From an uncultured Prevotella sp. (GTDB taxonomy: Bacteria; Bacteroidota; Bacteroidia; Bacteroidales; Bacteroidaceae), in contig CAMBOI010000005.1 in the NCBI GenBank assembly GCA_945869265.1, positions 33,867 to 97,866 on the forward strand: 64,000 nt of DNA, written 5' to 3'. Positions within the stretch are counted from its first letter, which is position 1, and the number at the start of each line of letters is the position of its first letter. Positions 47,856 through 55,621 of the stretch are shown piece by piece. Under the pieces are notes generated by a model, which was not told the origin of the DNA, did not search any database, and worked only from the letters and a program-made list of their open reading frames with translations. The translations under genes were made by a program, and so were the position numbers.

Positions 47856-48563
47856 TTAATATACTTCTTCATATTCAACATTACAAATCTCACTTATTCT
47901 AAGTTCTTGATATACAGTCATCGCATTTATCAGACGCTCAGCTTCCTCAAGTGCCACTGCCATACTGTCCTCGCTAATCCCGTTGGCCTCGGCAACTTGG
48001 GCTATCAGATGTCTCGGGACGGGAGGGGTGTAAGGCAACTTTTGTTGCTTCTTAGGCTTCGCCTTTTGCGTGGGAGTAGGGGAGATTTCAACATTGCCAT
48101 CACGCAATTTGTCGATAGAAGGCTTATCACGCAATGTGTCGATAGGAACATTCATTGCCTTTATGGTATCAACAGCCTCAACCTCGGCTATCATTGGTTT
48201 GCCTTGCTCTCCACCTATATTAAGCATAAAGACCAAGACAATGAAAGCCGCCACTGCCGCTGCCGCCATATAAATGCGCAGCCCACTGGGTTTGCGGTCA
48301 ATGCGGATGCCTCTGGGAGCGTGGGCGTCTCGCCCGCGGCCTGCCTCCGTGATGTGCGGGTGGGTCACCCGCACTCCTATATTCCCATCGTCAAACATGC
48401 GGAACATCTCCCGATAAGCTTCCCAATCCTCCTTAGGGATATTATTAGGCCTATCCTCATCACCAGCTCCAAAGAAATACTCTGCAAGAGCAGTTTCCTC
48501 CTCCACAGATGTCTCACCGGCCATAAACCTTTTGAGCAAATCTTCCACTTCAATTTCTTTCAT
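47856..48563 (-). CDS. Single-pass membrane protein, probable anti-sigma factor
   Basis: 235 residues. A cytoplasmic N-terminal region (MKEIEVEDLLKRFMAGETSVEEE...) resembling zinc-free anti-sigma domains is followed by one membrane helix (IYMAAAAVAAFIVLVFMLNIGG, near 112-133) and a periplasmic part with a Pro/Lys-rich linker. It overlaps the ECF sigma gene by 4 bp, the usual sigma/anti-sigma arrangement. No direct evidence of sigma binding; the call is contextual. Confidence 0.7.
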   Translation of the reverse strand: MKEIEVEDLLKRFMAGETSVEEETALAEYFFGAGDEDRPNNIPKEDWEAYREMFRMFDDGNIGVRVTHPHITEAGRGRDAHAPRGIRIDRKPSGLRIYMAAAAVAAFIVLVFMLNIGGEQGKPMIAEVEAVDTIKAMNVPIDTLRDKPSIDKLRDGNVEISPTPTQKAKPKKQQKLPYTPPVPRHLIAQVAEANGISEDSMAVALEEAERLINAMTVYQELRISEICNVEYEEVY

Positions 48564-49075
48564 TGTCTGTTCCTCATTTTAATATCGTTGAACAATTTCT
48601 TGCGTGCATTTGACAGCATCACCTTCACTGATGCCTCACTGATACCTAATAGTCGTGCAATCTCCCCGTTGGAGCGATGCTCCATCTGGCGCATCTTCAG
48701 CACTTGCATTTCCCTTGGGGGCAGTTTCTCCATCTGTTGCACCAGCCATCTCTCGTCTTCCTCCAGTTCGATGCGTTCCGAGGGATTAGCCCATCTTCCT
48801 GCCGACTGCTTCAACCCCTTGTTTGCATCTGCAAATATCGAGAGTTTCTTCTTTTGCCTTCGGATGATGTCGATGCAAAGGCGTTGTGCGATGACTGTGG
48901 CAAGTTTGATGGCATGATCGCCATCCTTGAGTTGGTCGTGCAGAGTCCATAGGCGTAGCATAACGTCGCCGGCGGCATCCTCGGCATCATCTGCCGAAGA
49001 CAGCATCTGCCTTGCCACGTCGTGCACCTTGGTCCGCAGTTGAATGGCTATTGCCTCAAACTCGCTTTGTGTCAT
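48560..49075 (-). CDS. ECF RNA polymerase sigma factor
   Basis: 171 residues with region 2 (VARQMLSSADDAEDAAGDVMLRLWTLHDQL, near 20-50) and region 4 (LPPREMQVLKMRQMEHRSNGEIARLLGISEASVKVMLSNARKKL, near 115-160). It starts 17 bp after the GIN-domain gene and overlaps the next gene by 4 bp. It would direct transcription of an envelope-related regulon, held by the membrane protein encoded next. Confidence 0.92.
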   Translation of the reverse strand: MTQSEFEAIAIQLRTKVHDVARQMLSSADDAEDAAGDVMLRLWTLHDQLKDGDHAIKLATVIAQRLCIDIIRRQKKKLSIFADANKGLKQSAGRWANPSERIELEEDERWLVQQMEKLPPREMQVLKMRQMEHRSNGEIARLLGISEASVKVMLSNARKKLFNDIKMRNRQ

Positions 49076-49092
49076 CTGTTTAGAGAGAGATT

Positions 49093-49944
49093 TTATGGTT
49101 CTGCGTTAATGTTATTTACTGTCCTTGGCTTCTTGCGAAATTTCGAGCGATTGTTGGTGTTGCTCTCGCTACAGTTGCCTGTTATCACAAGTTCGTTTTT
49201 CTTTATCTCACCTGAGCCGGCAACCGACGAACTGTAGTTGACTACCTTGCCCTTCAGTTCAATCTCACCCGAACCTGCCACGCTGCATTTCAGTTCCTGA
49301 CAACCACTGAACATAGCATCAATGTCGCCCGACCCAGCCACCGTCAGGGAGGCATACTCGCATTGGTCATCCACCTTGTTAATTTCGATGTCTCCGCTGC
49401 CGGCTATCGACACTTCCAGTTTCTTGGCATTTGTCTGTTGCAGGTCGATGTCTCCCGAACCGGCAATAGACAACTTCACTTTGTCGGAAGAAACTTTCTT
49501 CAGTTTGATGTCGCCCGAGCCGGTTATCTTGAACGTGATGTCGTCCGTCTTGATGTCGGTGGTGGCAATGAAATCTCCACTGCCCAAACAATCCACCTTG
49601 GTAAGTTCGGGAGATGTAACTTTCACGATTACATCATCAGACAGGTCGGCAGAGCTGAAAGTCACACCGTTCATTTTCTTCTTCTTGCCCTCGACAGAGA
49701 TGTTCAACTGTTTGTCCTTAACATCCACTTTGATTTTCTCCATGTCCTTAGGCGAGGCGATGATGATGCACTCGTGCTTTGAGCCTTGTGCGAACTTGAC
49801 TGTGACGCCCGCAGTTAACGACACCTTGTCAAACTCTGTCACCGGTATCGACTTCTCTACAGTTTCATTACTCCGGGCAGCAGCCCCAATGCAAATGGCA
49901 ACAGCCATCATGATTAACATTACCTTTTTCATACTATTATTCAT
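49093..49944 (-). CDS. Exported GIN-domain (head GIN, DUF2807) beta-helix protein
   Basis: 283 residues from the ATG at 49944 (MNNSMKKVMLIMMAVAICIG, a signal peptide). A longer frame begins at 50133, but that would add 63 residues ahead of the signal. The mature protein is an autotransporter-like right-handed repeat: SGDFIATT, GSGDIKLKK, GSGDIDLQQ, GSGDIEINK, GSGDIDAMF and GSGEIELKG recur every 18-22 residues. Such proteins are exported, with unknown role. It heads the sigma/anti-sigma operon, an odd place for a structural protein; it may be a target or signal source. Confidence 0.85.
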   Translation of the reverse strand: MNNSMKKVMLIMMAVAICIGAAARSNETVEKSIPVTEFDKVSLTAGVTVKFAQGSKHECIIIASPKDMEKIKVDVKDKQLNISVEGKKKKMNGVTFSSADLSDDVIVKVTSPELTKVDCLGSGDFIATTDIKTDDITFKITGSGDIKLKKVSSDKVKLSIAGSGDIDLQQTNAKKLEVSIAGSGDIEINKVDDQCEYASLTVAGSGDIDAMFSGCQELKCSVAGSGEIELKGKVVNYSSSVAGSGEIKKNELVITGNCSESNTNNRSKFRKKPRTVNNINAEP

Positions 49945-50117
49945 TTTAAATTTTGTTGTTCCTTTATTTATAATAACGTATGAACTCCGAAAAGTTAATG
50001 TCAAAATCAAAGTTTTTGCTATTTTTATTTGTCTTTGTATCACCCGAATAAAAGAATTATCTTTTGATAAGATAGGCTGCATTTCGGAAATAAAAATAAA
50101 AAAATATCCTTTTTTAT

Positions 50118-50148
50118 TTTGTATTTCGCTCAATTTGCACTATCTTTG
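50118..50148 (+). promoter_or_regulatory. Plus-strand promoter without a gene
   Basis: TTTG (50118-50121), 19-bp spacer, TATCTTTG (50141-50148): an exact consensus. It points into a gene-free stretch that ends in a long hairpin and T-run. Confidence 0.75.
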
Positions 50149-50186
50149 CACCGTCATTGCGAGAAATATCGGAACGAAATTTATCG
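50134..50186 (+). repeat. Left copy of a 53-bp inverted repeat flanking the AAA ATPase gene
   Basis: Matches the minus strand of 51614-51666 at 48 of 53 positions (TTTGCAC, then CTTTGCACCGTCATTGCGA, then CGGAACGAAA). Both copies read inward. Confidence 0.75.
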
Positions 50187-50224
50187 TGTGAAATAATATT
50201 TTACATATGTTTTTTATGTTACCC

Positions 50225-50312
50225 ATCCATCCTGTCCGACCGTTCACACCCCTATAAAGGGGTGTGAACGGTCGGACAGGATGGATGTTATATATAACAT
50301 AAAGTTTTTTTG
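50225..50312 (+). terminator. Perfect 29-bp hairpin with T-run
   Basis: Arms 50225-50253 and 50258-50286 are fully complementary (core CTGTCCGACCGTTCACACCC), loop ATAA. An outer ATGTTA/TAACAT pair (50216-50221 with 50295-50300) extends it, and eight T residues follow (50305-50312). With the promoter at 50118 it bounds a possible RNA of about 155 nt. Confidence 0.75.
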
Positions 50313-50416
50313 ACAAATTGTATTTTTTGATGCAATTATACATAATGTGCAGCCACAGGGGACGCAGGCGTTACTTTTCTACTGTAAAGGCCAAAAATGA
50401 TAGTTACAATCCGAAA

Positions 50417-50478
50417 TTTTTCCAGTTGGCAAAATATTTTTCTCCAGTTAGAAAAAAATATTTTGCCAACTGGAAAAA
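50417..50478. repeat. Perfect 25-bp AT-rich hairpin downstream of the AAA ATPase
   Basis: Arms 50417-50441 and 50454-50478 (core TCCAGTTGGCAAAATATTTT) with a 12-nt loop. It lies 52 bp past the ATPase stop and may terminate its transcript. The 50313-50416 sequence between the two hairpins shows no feature. Confidence 0.65.
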
Positions 50479-50529
50479 TAAATTTTGGTAACTGATGGTA
50501 TTCTTTTATTCAGCGAACAAGACCTAGAA

Positions 50530-51609
50530 TTATAACGTCTGCCTTTCCTCTATCCAATGCCTGAATATCGGGTCTTCTATCATATAGCGGTCGGTGCGTA
50601 TTACATATCCGTTTTGGGTAAGGCGCTTTATGGAGCTGAATGAAGTGCTCGACGGCAGGTCACGCAGCTCATACGGCGACATGCCCTTGCATAATGTTTG
50701 TAGAATCTTTCTGTCCGTCTTGTTGAAAGTCAGCCACAGACGCTCGAAGTCAAGGTCGTGTACCCTCACAAGTTTTTCTATGGCTATGCGGACAACCTCT
50801 TCGTAAGGTGTCTTGTGATAAACCAACAAGTCCCATACCACGGATGAAAGCTGTTGGGTGTAATATGGGTGACAAGCCGTTTCAGACAATATCTCCTTGG
50901 CTATGCTCTCGTTCTGCCCTTCATCGCATGTCTCGCCAAGACGTTCCTTTATATATAAAAGGAAGTCACCGTATGGTATCTTGTCGAGTCTCATTAATTG
51001 TCCGAAGTGATAGAATGGGGATTTCTTCCTCTCGAATATCTGCGTCATCATCGACTCCTGACTGCCGAGGAATATGTAGTTCACCATATCCTGGTCCTGC
51101 ATAAAAGCCCTAAGCCTCTTGTCTATGCCTTTTTCTATGCCAATGATTTCCTGAAACTCGTCGAGAACGACAATCATCCTGTTATTCTCAGTACTTACCT
51201 TTTCAGCCAAGGAGAGGGTGTCCTCAATCATAACGAAATTATTCAGCGTGGGTTGGAAACTCACCTCAATAGAGTCGTTAAGAGGGTTAGTCGCGAAGGT
51301 AGGTATTACCCTGAAGTTCTTCAGCAGGTGTTTTATCCTTTCTATTGGATGTTGTCGCAGTATTCCCCTCAGCAACAAGGATGCAAAGTCTTCTATGCTT
51401 GTCACCTGTTGCATATTCAGAAAGACGAACTGGCGTCCTGACTGTTCGACGGCTTTCCTGACGAGGCTCGTCTTGCCGAAGCGTCGCGGACTGATGACAA
51501 CAAGATGGTTCTTGCTGTTCAGTATTTCAGCTATTCTCGACAGCTCTTCCACTCTGTCTGTAAAGTATGGACTATCTACCACAGTCCCGAATCTAAAAGG
51601 ATTTTCCAT
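50530..51609 (-). CDS. AAA+ ATPase of the archaeal ATPase_2 type
   Basis: 359 residues from the ATG at 51609 (MENPFRFGTVVDSPYFTDRVEEL). A start 28 codons earlier would translate the flanking repeat and is rejected. Walker A SPRRFGKTSLV (near 40) and Walker B MIVVLDEFQEI (near 145), sensor region YIFLGSQESMM, and a C-terminal winged-helix (TDRKILQTLCKGMSPYELRDL...). Members occur in many copies in Bacteroidota, function unknown, with suspected links to mobile DNA or defence. It stands alone between inverted repeats. Confidence 0.85.
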   Translation of the reverse strand: MENPFRFGTVVDSPYFTDRVEELSRIAEILNSKNHLVVISPRRFGKTSLVRKAVEQSGRQFVFLNMQQVTSIEDFASLLLRGILRQHPIERIKHLLKNFRVIPTFATNPLNDSIEVSFQPTLNNFVMIEDTLSLAEKVSTENNRMIVVLDEFQEIIGIEKGIDKRLRAFMQDQDMVNYIFLGSQESMMTQIFERKKSPFYHFGQLMRLDKIPYGDFLLYIKERLGETCDEGQNESIAKEILSETACHPYYTQQLSSVVWDLLVYHKTPYEEVVRIAIEKLVRVHDLDFERLWLTFNKTDRKILQTLCKGMSPYELRDLPSSTSFSSIKRLTQNGYVIRTDRYMIEDPIFRHWIEERQTL

Positions 51610-51613
51610 ATTC

Positions 51614-51666
51614 CGATATTTTTCGTTCCGACATTTTTCGCAATGACGGTGCAAAGATGGTGCAAA
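51614..51666 (-). repeat. Right copy of the 53-bp inverted repeat
   Basis: Lies directly upstream of the ATPase start, overlapping its leader. The ATPase promoter (TATCTTTG at 51663-51670, CTTG at 51691-51694, 20-bp spacer, minus strand) overlaps its outer edge. Confidence 0.75.
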
Positions 51667-51732
51667 GATAAATCTTTTATTTGTGATATGCAAGGAAAAA
51701 CAATAAAAACATTACCTTTGCACCGAGGAAAT

Positions 51733-51785
51733 CTTGGAAAAGTGTATGATTTGGTGTGAAAATGCCTTGGAAAAGTGTATCATTT
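51733..51785. repeat. Pair of 20-bp direct repeats at the end of a receptor gene
   Basis: CTTGGAAAAGTGTATGATTT (51733-51752) and the same with one change (51766-51785), 33 bp apart. The second overlaps the stop codon of the minus-strand barrel gene. A plus-strand TACCTTTG (51713-51720) precedes them. Confidence 0.6.
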
Positions 51786-53873
51786 CTTCATCCTCGACGT
51801 GTCAACTGCCTCGTGATACTTTGCCTTGTAGCCTCCGAAGCGGTAGGTGAAGGAGAGGCCGGTGGTGGGATAACAGGAGTATTTGCTTCGCATATTCTGA
51901 CCTGCCCAATGGTTTTCGGGGGTGATCATCATCGTGCGGAAGATGTCGTTGCAGTAGAGGTTGACAATGGCATTGCCGCCGCAGAAGGCATAACGGAGGT
52001 TGATGTCGAGATTGCCCGAGGCGGGGAGGTCCATAGGGCCTTGATATGCCTTTGTGCGGGCAAAGCCGTTGAGGGTGAGCGAGAGGTCGTGACTGCGCAC
52101 AAAACGGAAGGTGGCGTTGGCTGACAGCATGGCATAGGCGATGTTGCGGTCGATGGGACAGTCGAAGTAGTCGCTGTCTTTTACGCGCATCCACTCGCCG
52201 AAGACAGTGGCGCGCGAGTCGAGCCACCATGCAGGCTTCCATGGCGAACTCAGCATTATTCCTGCCTCCTGACGAAAATCGAAGTTGTCGAACTTGTCAA
52301 TCTCCACCAGTTTATCGCGAGCCTGGAACATCGTTTGGGTGAAATAGTCCTTCGAGTGGGTGAACCATCCACGGAAGATGTACTTGTTGTGTAGAACATG
52401 TACGAGAGAGAGTTTGTAATCCTTCGATGGCTTGAGGGCAGGATTACCTACGATCTGCTCGTAGTTGCCTCCATAATATGAGGTGACGTTTTGCATTGCC
52501 CAGAAGTCGGGATATTTCTTGTCGGTGGTGAATGACAGCTGCCACATTCGACCTGATTGGGGCATATATGTGGCGGAAAGAGTAGGGTAGAAGTCCCATT
52601 CATTCCATAATGCGGTCTTTGAATGTTCGGCGGCAAGTGAGAGTTCTGCTGACAGTTTGTCGCTCAGATTTACTGAGCCTCCTCCATAGATGTTGAGGAT
52701 GTTTTCCGTGCGGCGAGAGGAAAGGGGCGAGGGGAGTTGTTCGGCAGAAGTGTTTCCCGTTGGCACATACTCCTGATGGCTATGGTCGATGATGTGGGTA
52801 TATACCATTCCGTAGTTCACCATTGCCTTCTTTCCCAACTTATGTTCCTCGCGTGCAAAGAATTTCGAGCGGTTGATGCGCTGCCCAGAGGTGGTGATGA
52901 AATCTAATTTATTGCCCAATAGCTCACTGGTCAGGTCTTGCTCTATATTGTCTTTATAATAGGTGAAGTCGGCACCGAGGTTGAGACCGATGGGTAGTGT
53001 GTAGTCAAGGTGGGCATTATGCAGGATGTCCTTGATATGGTTGTCCATAGTCGAGTTTTGTAATCCGCTCATCTTCGTATGCTGGTTCTTCTCCTTGAAG
53101 TTTCCCGAATAACTGATGCTGAGTTGGTGGTCTTTGGCAAAGTCGATGTCGGCGGCAATACGATAGTCGTGAATGGGACGGCTGTCTCCCCATATCGCCA
53201 TACGAGTGTCGATGTCATGCTTTTCGCCGTTGCTGAGAGTGTGAACTCCCGTCTTGTCGGTTGTATGGAATGACTTACCGTGAGTCATGGAATAATATCC
53301 GTCAACGGAGACGATGCCTTTATGGAATGTGAGTGAGGCACGCTCATTGAAGCGAGCCTCGTCCTGCGCCTCAGCCTTGGTATATAGTTCTCCTTGAAGC
53401 GAGGCGTCCTTTGAGGCATCCTTTTGTAAAGTGACATTTATCAACGCTCCACGTACCTGATAGCGGGCTGGGGCAGAATACATCACTTCGGCATTCTGCA
53501 CACGACTTGCAGGCATGGATTTGAGCAAGGTGACAACTTGCTCGCGCGACATGGAAGTCAGTTTGCCGTTAATCATCAGTGCCACTGACATTCCGCCGAG
53601 ATTGATGTCATCGCCTTGCGGAGTCACTCCCGGCAGATGTTTCAAGGCGTCGAAGGCATTATCCACAGGTTTGTCCTTGACCAGCTGCTTCACGTCGAAC
53701 ACAAGTTTTCCACCGTCAACCTTCACTACCGGTTTATTGCCGGTGACCATCACTTCGGGCAGAGTTTGAAACAAGCTGTCGTTGAAGGCCGTGGCAGTGG
53801 AATCTGTCGTTACCTGTGCATTGGCACTCAGCGACAGGAGGATAATAATAGATGTAATAACTGTCTTTTTCAT
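51780..53873 (-). CDS. TonB receptor-like outer-membrane protein (OMP_b-brl_3 type)
   Basis: 697 residues. Signal peptide MKKTVITSIIILLSLSANAQ. No carboxypeptidase-like domain; a plug domain follows directly (LPEVMVTGNKPVVKVDGGKL, NAFDALKHLPGVTPQGDDI), then the barrel ending in TGLSFTYRFGG and a short charged tail. Ligand is unknown. It is divergent from a sensor kinase/regulator pair; paired direct repeats in the shared 158-bp region suggest it is their target. Confidence 0.87.
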   Translation of the reverse strand: MKKTVITSIIILLSLSANAQVTTDSTATAFNDSLFQTLPEVMVTGNKPVVKVDGGKLVFDVKQLVKDKPVDNAFDALKHLPGVTPQGDDINLGGMSVALMINGKLTSMSREQVVTLLKSMPASRVQNAEVMYSAPARYQVRGALINVTLQKDASKDASLQGELYTKAEAQDEARFNERASLTFHKGIVSVDGYYSMTHGKSFHTTDKTGVHTLSNGEKHDIDTRMAIWGDSRPIHDYRIAADIDFAKDHQLSISYSGNFKEKNQHTKMSGLQNSTMDNHIKDILHNAHLDYTLPIGLNLGADFTYYKDNIEQDLTSELLGNKLDFITTSGQRINRSKFFAREEHKLGKKAMVNYGMVYTHIIDHSHQEYVPTGNTSAEQLPSPLSSRRTENILNIYGGGSVNLSDKLSAELSLAAEHSKTALWNEWDFYPTLSATYMPQSGRMWQLSFTTDKKYPDFWAMQNVTSYYGGNYEQIVGNPALKPSKDYKLSLVHVLHNKYIFRGWFTHSKDYFTQTMFQARDKLVEIDKFDNFDFRQEAGIMLSSPWKPAWWLDSRATVFGEWMRVKDSDYFDCPIDRNIAYAMLSANATFRFVRSHDLSLTLNGFARTKAYQGPMDLPASGNLDINLRYAFCGGNAIVNLYCNDIFRTMMITPENHWAGQNMRSKYSCYPTTGLSFTYRFGGYKAKYHEAVDTSRMKK

Positions 53874-53903
53874 AATCGTTTTTTATTGTTCTGAATTCGG
53901 CTG

Positions 53904-53911
53904 CAAAGGTA
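53904..53911 (-). promoter_or_regulatory. -7 box of the barrel protein gene
   Basis: TACCTTTG on the minus strand, 30 bp upstream of the ATG. Confidence 0.6.
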
Positions 53912-53941
53912 CGGCAAAAAACTTATCGAGAGAAGAAATAT

Positions 53942-53989
53942 GTGTTATGTAGTCTTACTGCCGCAAAAGAAAAGTGTTATTTAGTCTTA
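53942..53989. promoter_or_regulatory. Direct-repeat operator for the adjacent OmpR-type regulator
   Basis: GTGTTATGTAGTCTTA (53942-53957) and GTGTTATTTAGTCTTA (53974-53989) differ at one base and are 32 bp apart, about three helical turns. A third half (GTGTTAT, 54016) overlaps the kinase -7 box. Direct repeats suit OmpR-family regulators; binding is inferred. Confidence 0.6.
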
Positions 53990-53996
53990 TCATTCC

Positions 53997-54027
53997 TTTG
54001 CGCTTAGAGGAAAAAGTGTTATCTTTG
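53997..54027 (+). promoter_or_regulatory. Promoter of the kinase/regulator pair
   Basis: TTTG (53997-54000), 19-bp spacer, TATCTTTG (54020-54027). The ATG follows at 54032, so the start of transcription should coincide with or almost touch the start codon. Confidence 0.8.
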
Positions 54028-54031
54028 CCGC

Positions 54032-55621
54032 ATGAAATTGCCATTGAAGACTATAACAATATTGGTGTGCACTGCCCTCATCGCGATTTTCGCATATCAG
54101 TCATACTGGCTCTACAACCTCTACGTCACTCAAAAGCAGGAGATGGAGACGGCTGTTAGGGAATCCTTGCGCATAAGCGACTACAACGAGTTAGTGCTGA
54201 GAATAGCCAAATTATCAAAAGCCAAAAAGGCAAAGCATGGCGAAGTGTCGTTTCAGACGGGATATGCGCTCGACAAGGACAACAAACTCGTAAATCAGGG
54301 TACACGGACAAAAGTGACTCGCAACGACACAGATGCTATCGTAATCCAACAAGCCGGATGGCGCGACAGTCTTACCGTAAAGCGAAGGAGACAAGGAAAA
54401 AACCGCATGTTGTATGTGAACATCAACTCTCAACGCACAGACAATGCTCCAAAGTCGGCAGTAGTTGGCAATAAGGAGACAATGTTTGTGGGAATGGTAG
54501 ATAAAAAACAGACGGTGGATGACCTTACAAAGATGATGCAACAGGGCATACATTCGGGCATTGATATGGTGAGTGAACCTGACATAAGAGTATTCGACAG
54601 TCTGTTGACTGCACGCTTGACTGAGAGACATATCGACTCACGCCATCGCCTGCAACAACTAAGCATTATGCCGCAAGCATTGGCAGGAGTGATAATCGAC
54701 ACGCTCGCCACTATCACCACCCCCGGCTATGTGCCTTCAATCGAGTCGCTTGTCTTCGACTATAAATACGACACATCGAGCAACCGTCTCTATCGCCTGC
54801 GCATAGAACCGCTCGGCAAAAGCGTGTTGCGGCAGATGACAGGCATCCTCGCCAGTTCGGCTGCCACCTTCCTCATTCTTGTCTTCGTGTTTTGGTATCT
54901 CATCAGGACAATGCTCCGCCAACGCTCGCTTGAAGAGATGAAGGACGATTTCACACATAACATCACCCACGAACTGAAGACACCAGTGTCTGTGGCATAC
55001 GCAGCCAACGATGCGCTATTGCAGTTTGCCGACGACCTTGACCGAGAGACTCGTGAAAACTATCTGAAGATGTCGTTGGAGCAGTTGCGGAAACTTGGCG
55101 GAATGATTGAACAGATATTATCCACAAGCATGAAACGGCGAAAGACATTTACACTCAACAAGGAAGAAATATACTTGCATAATACACTTGCCGACATAGT
55201 GGAGGAACAACGGTTGAGGGCTAAGAAACCGCTTGACATTTCCCTTAATGTTGTTCCCGATAAACTAACATTGCTTGCCGACCGCCAGCATTTTATGCAG
55301 ATAATCAGCAATATCTGCGACAATGCCATAAAGTACTCTCGTGATAACGTAAGGATTGGCATAACATGCAAGAAAGACACCGACGGCAATATCGTTATCA
55401 AGATCAGCGACAATGGCATAGGAATATCAAAGGCACACCAGCAGCATATCTTCGACAAGTTCTACCGTGTGCCCAATGGCAACCTGCACGATGTGAAGGG
55501 TTATGGACTCGGCCTTTACTATGTGGCTACGATGATGAGACTGCATGGAGGCATCGTGGAGGTAGAAAGCGAACAGGGTAAAGGAACGACATTCACACTC
55601 TTATTCAGACAAACGACATGA
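54032..55621 (+). CDS. Membrane sensor histidine kinase
   Basis: 529 residues. Two membrane helices (about 7-27 and 270-292) bracket a periplasmic sensor domain with no recognised family. The dimerisation domain has H313 in NITHELKTPVSVAYAAND, followed by N box (NICDNAIKYS), G1 (ISDNGIGISKAH) and G2 (GYGLGLYYV). It phosphorylates the response regulator whose start overlaps its stop (ATGA). There is no upstream in-frame start, so the mRNA may be leaderless. Confidence 0.94.
   Translation: MKLPLKTITILVCTALIAIFAYQSYWLYNLYVTQKQEMETAVRESLRISDYNELVLRIAKLSKAKKAKHGEVSFQTGYALDKDNKLVNQGTRTKVTRNDTDAIVIQQAGWRDSLTVKRRRQGKNRMLYVNINSQRTDNAPKSAVVGNKETMFVGMVDKKQTVDDLTKMMQQGIHSGIDMVSEPDIRVFDSLLTARLTERHIDSRHRLQQLSIMPQALAGVIIDTLATITTPGYVPSIESLVFDYKYDTSSNRLYRLRIEPLGKSVLRQMTGILASSAATFLILVFVFWYLIRTMLRQRSLEEMKDDFTHNITHELKTPVSVAYAANDALLQFADDLDRETRENYLKMSLEQLRKLGGMIEQILSTSMKRRKTFTLNKEEIYLHNTLADIVEEQRLRAKKPLDISLNVVPDKLTLLADRQHFMQIISNICDNAIKYSRDNVRIGITCKKDTDGNIVIKISDNGIGISKAHQQHIFDKFYRVPNGNLHDVKGYGLGLYYVATMMRLHGGIVEVESEQGKGTTFTLLFRQTT

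Noticed and set aside
49945..50133. N-terminal extension of the GIN-domain protein
   Set aside because: The extra 63 codons are A/T-rich leader sequence and would place a clear signal peptide in mid-protein.
51610..51693. 28-codon N-terminal extension of the AAA ATPase
   Set aside because: It would translate the inverted repeat and promoter region; homologues of this type begin near MENPFRFG.
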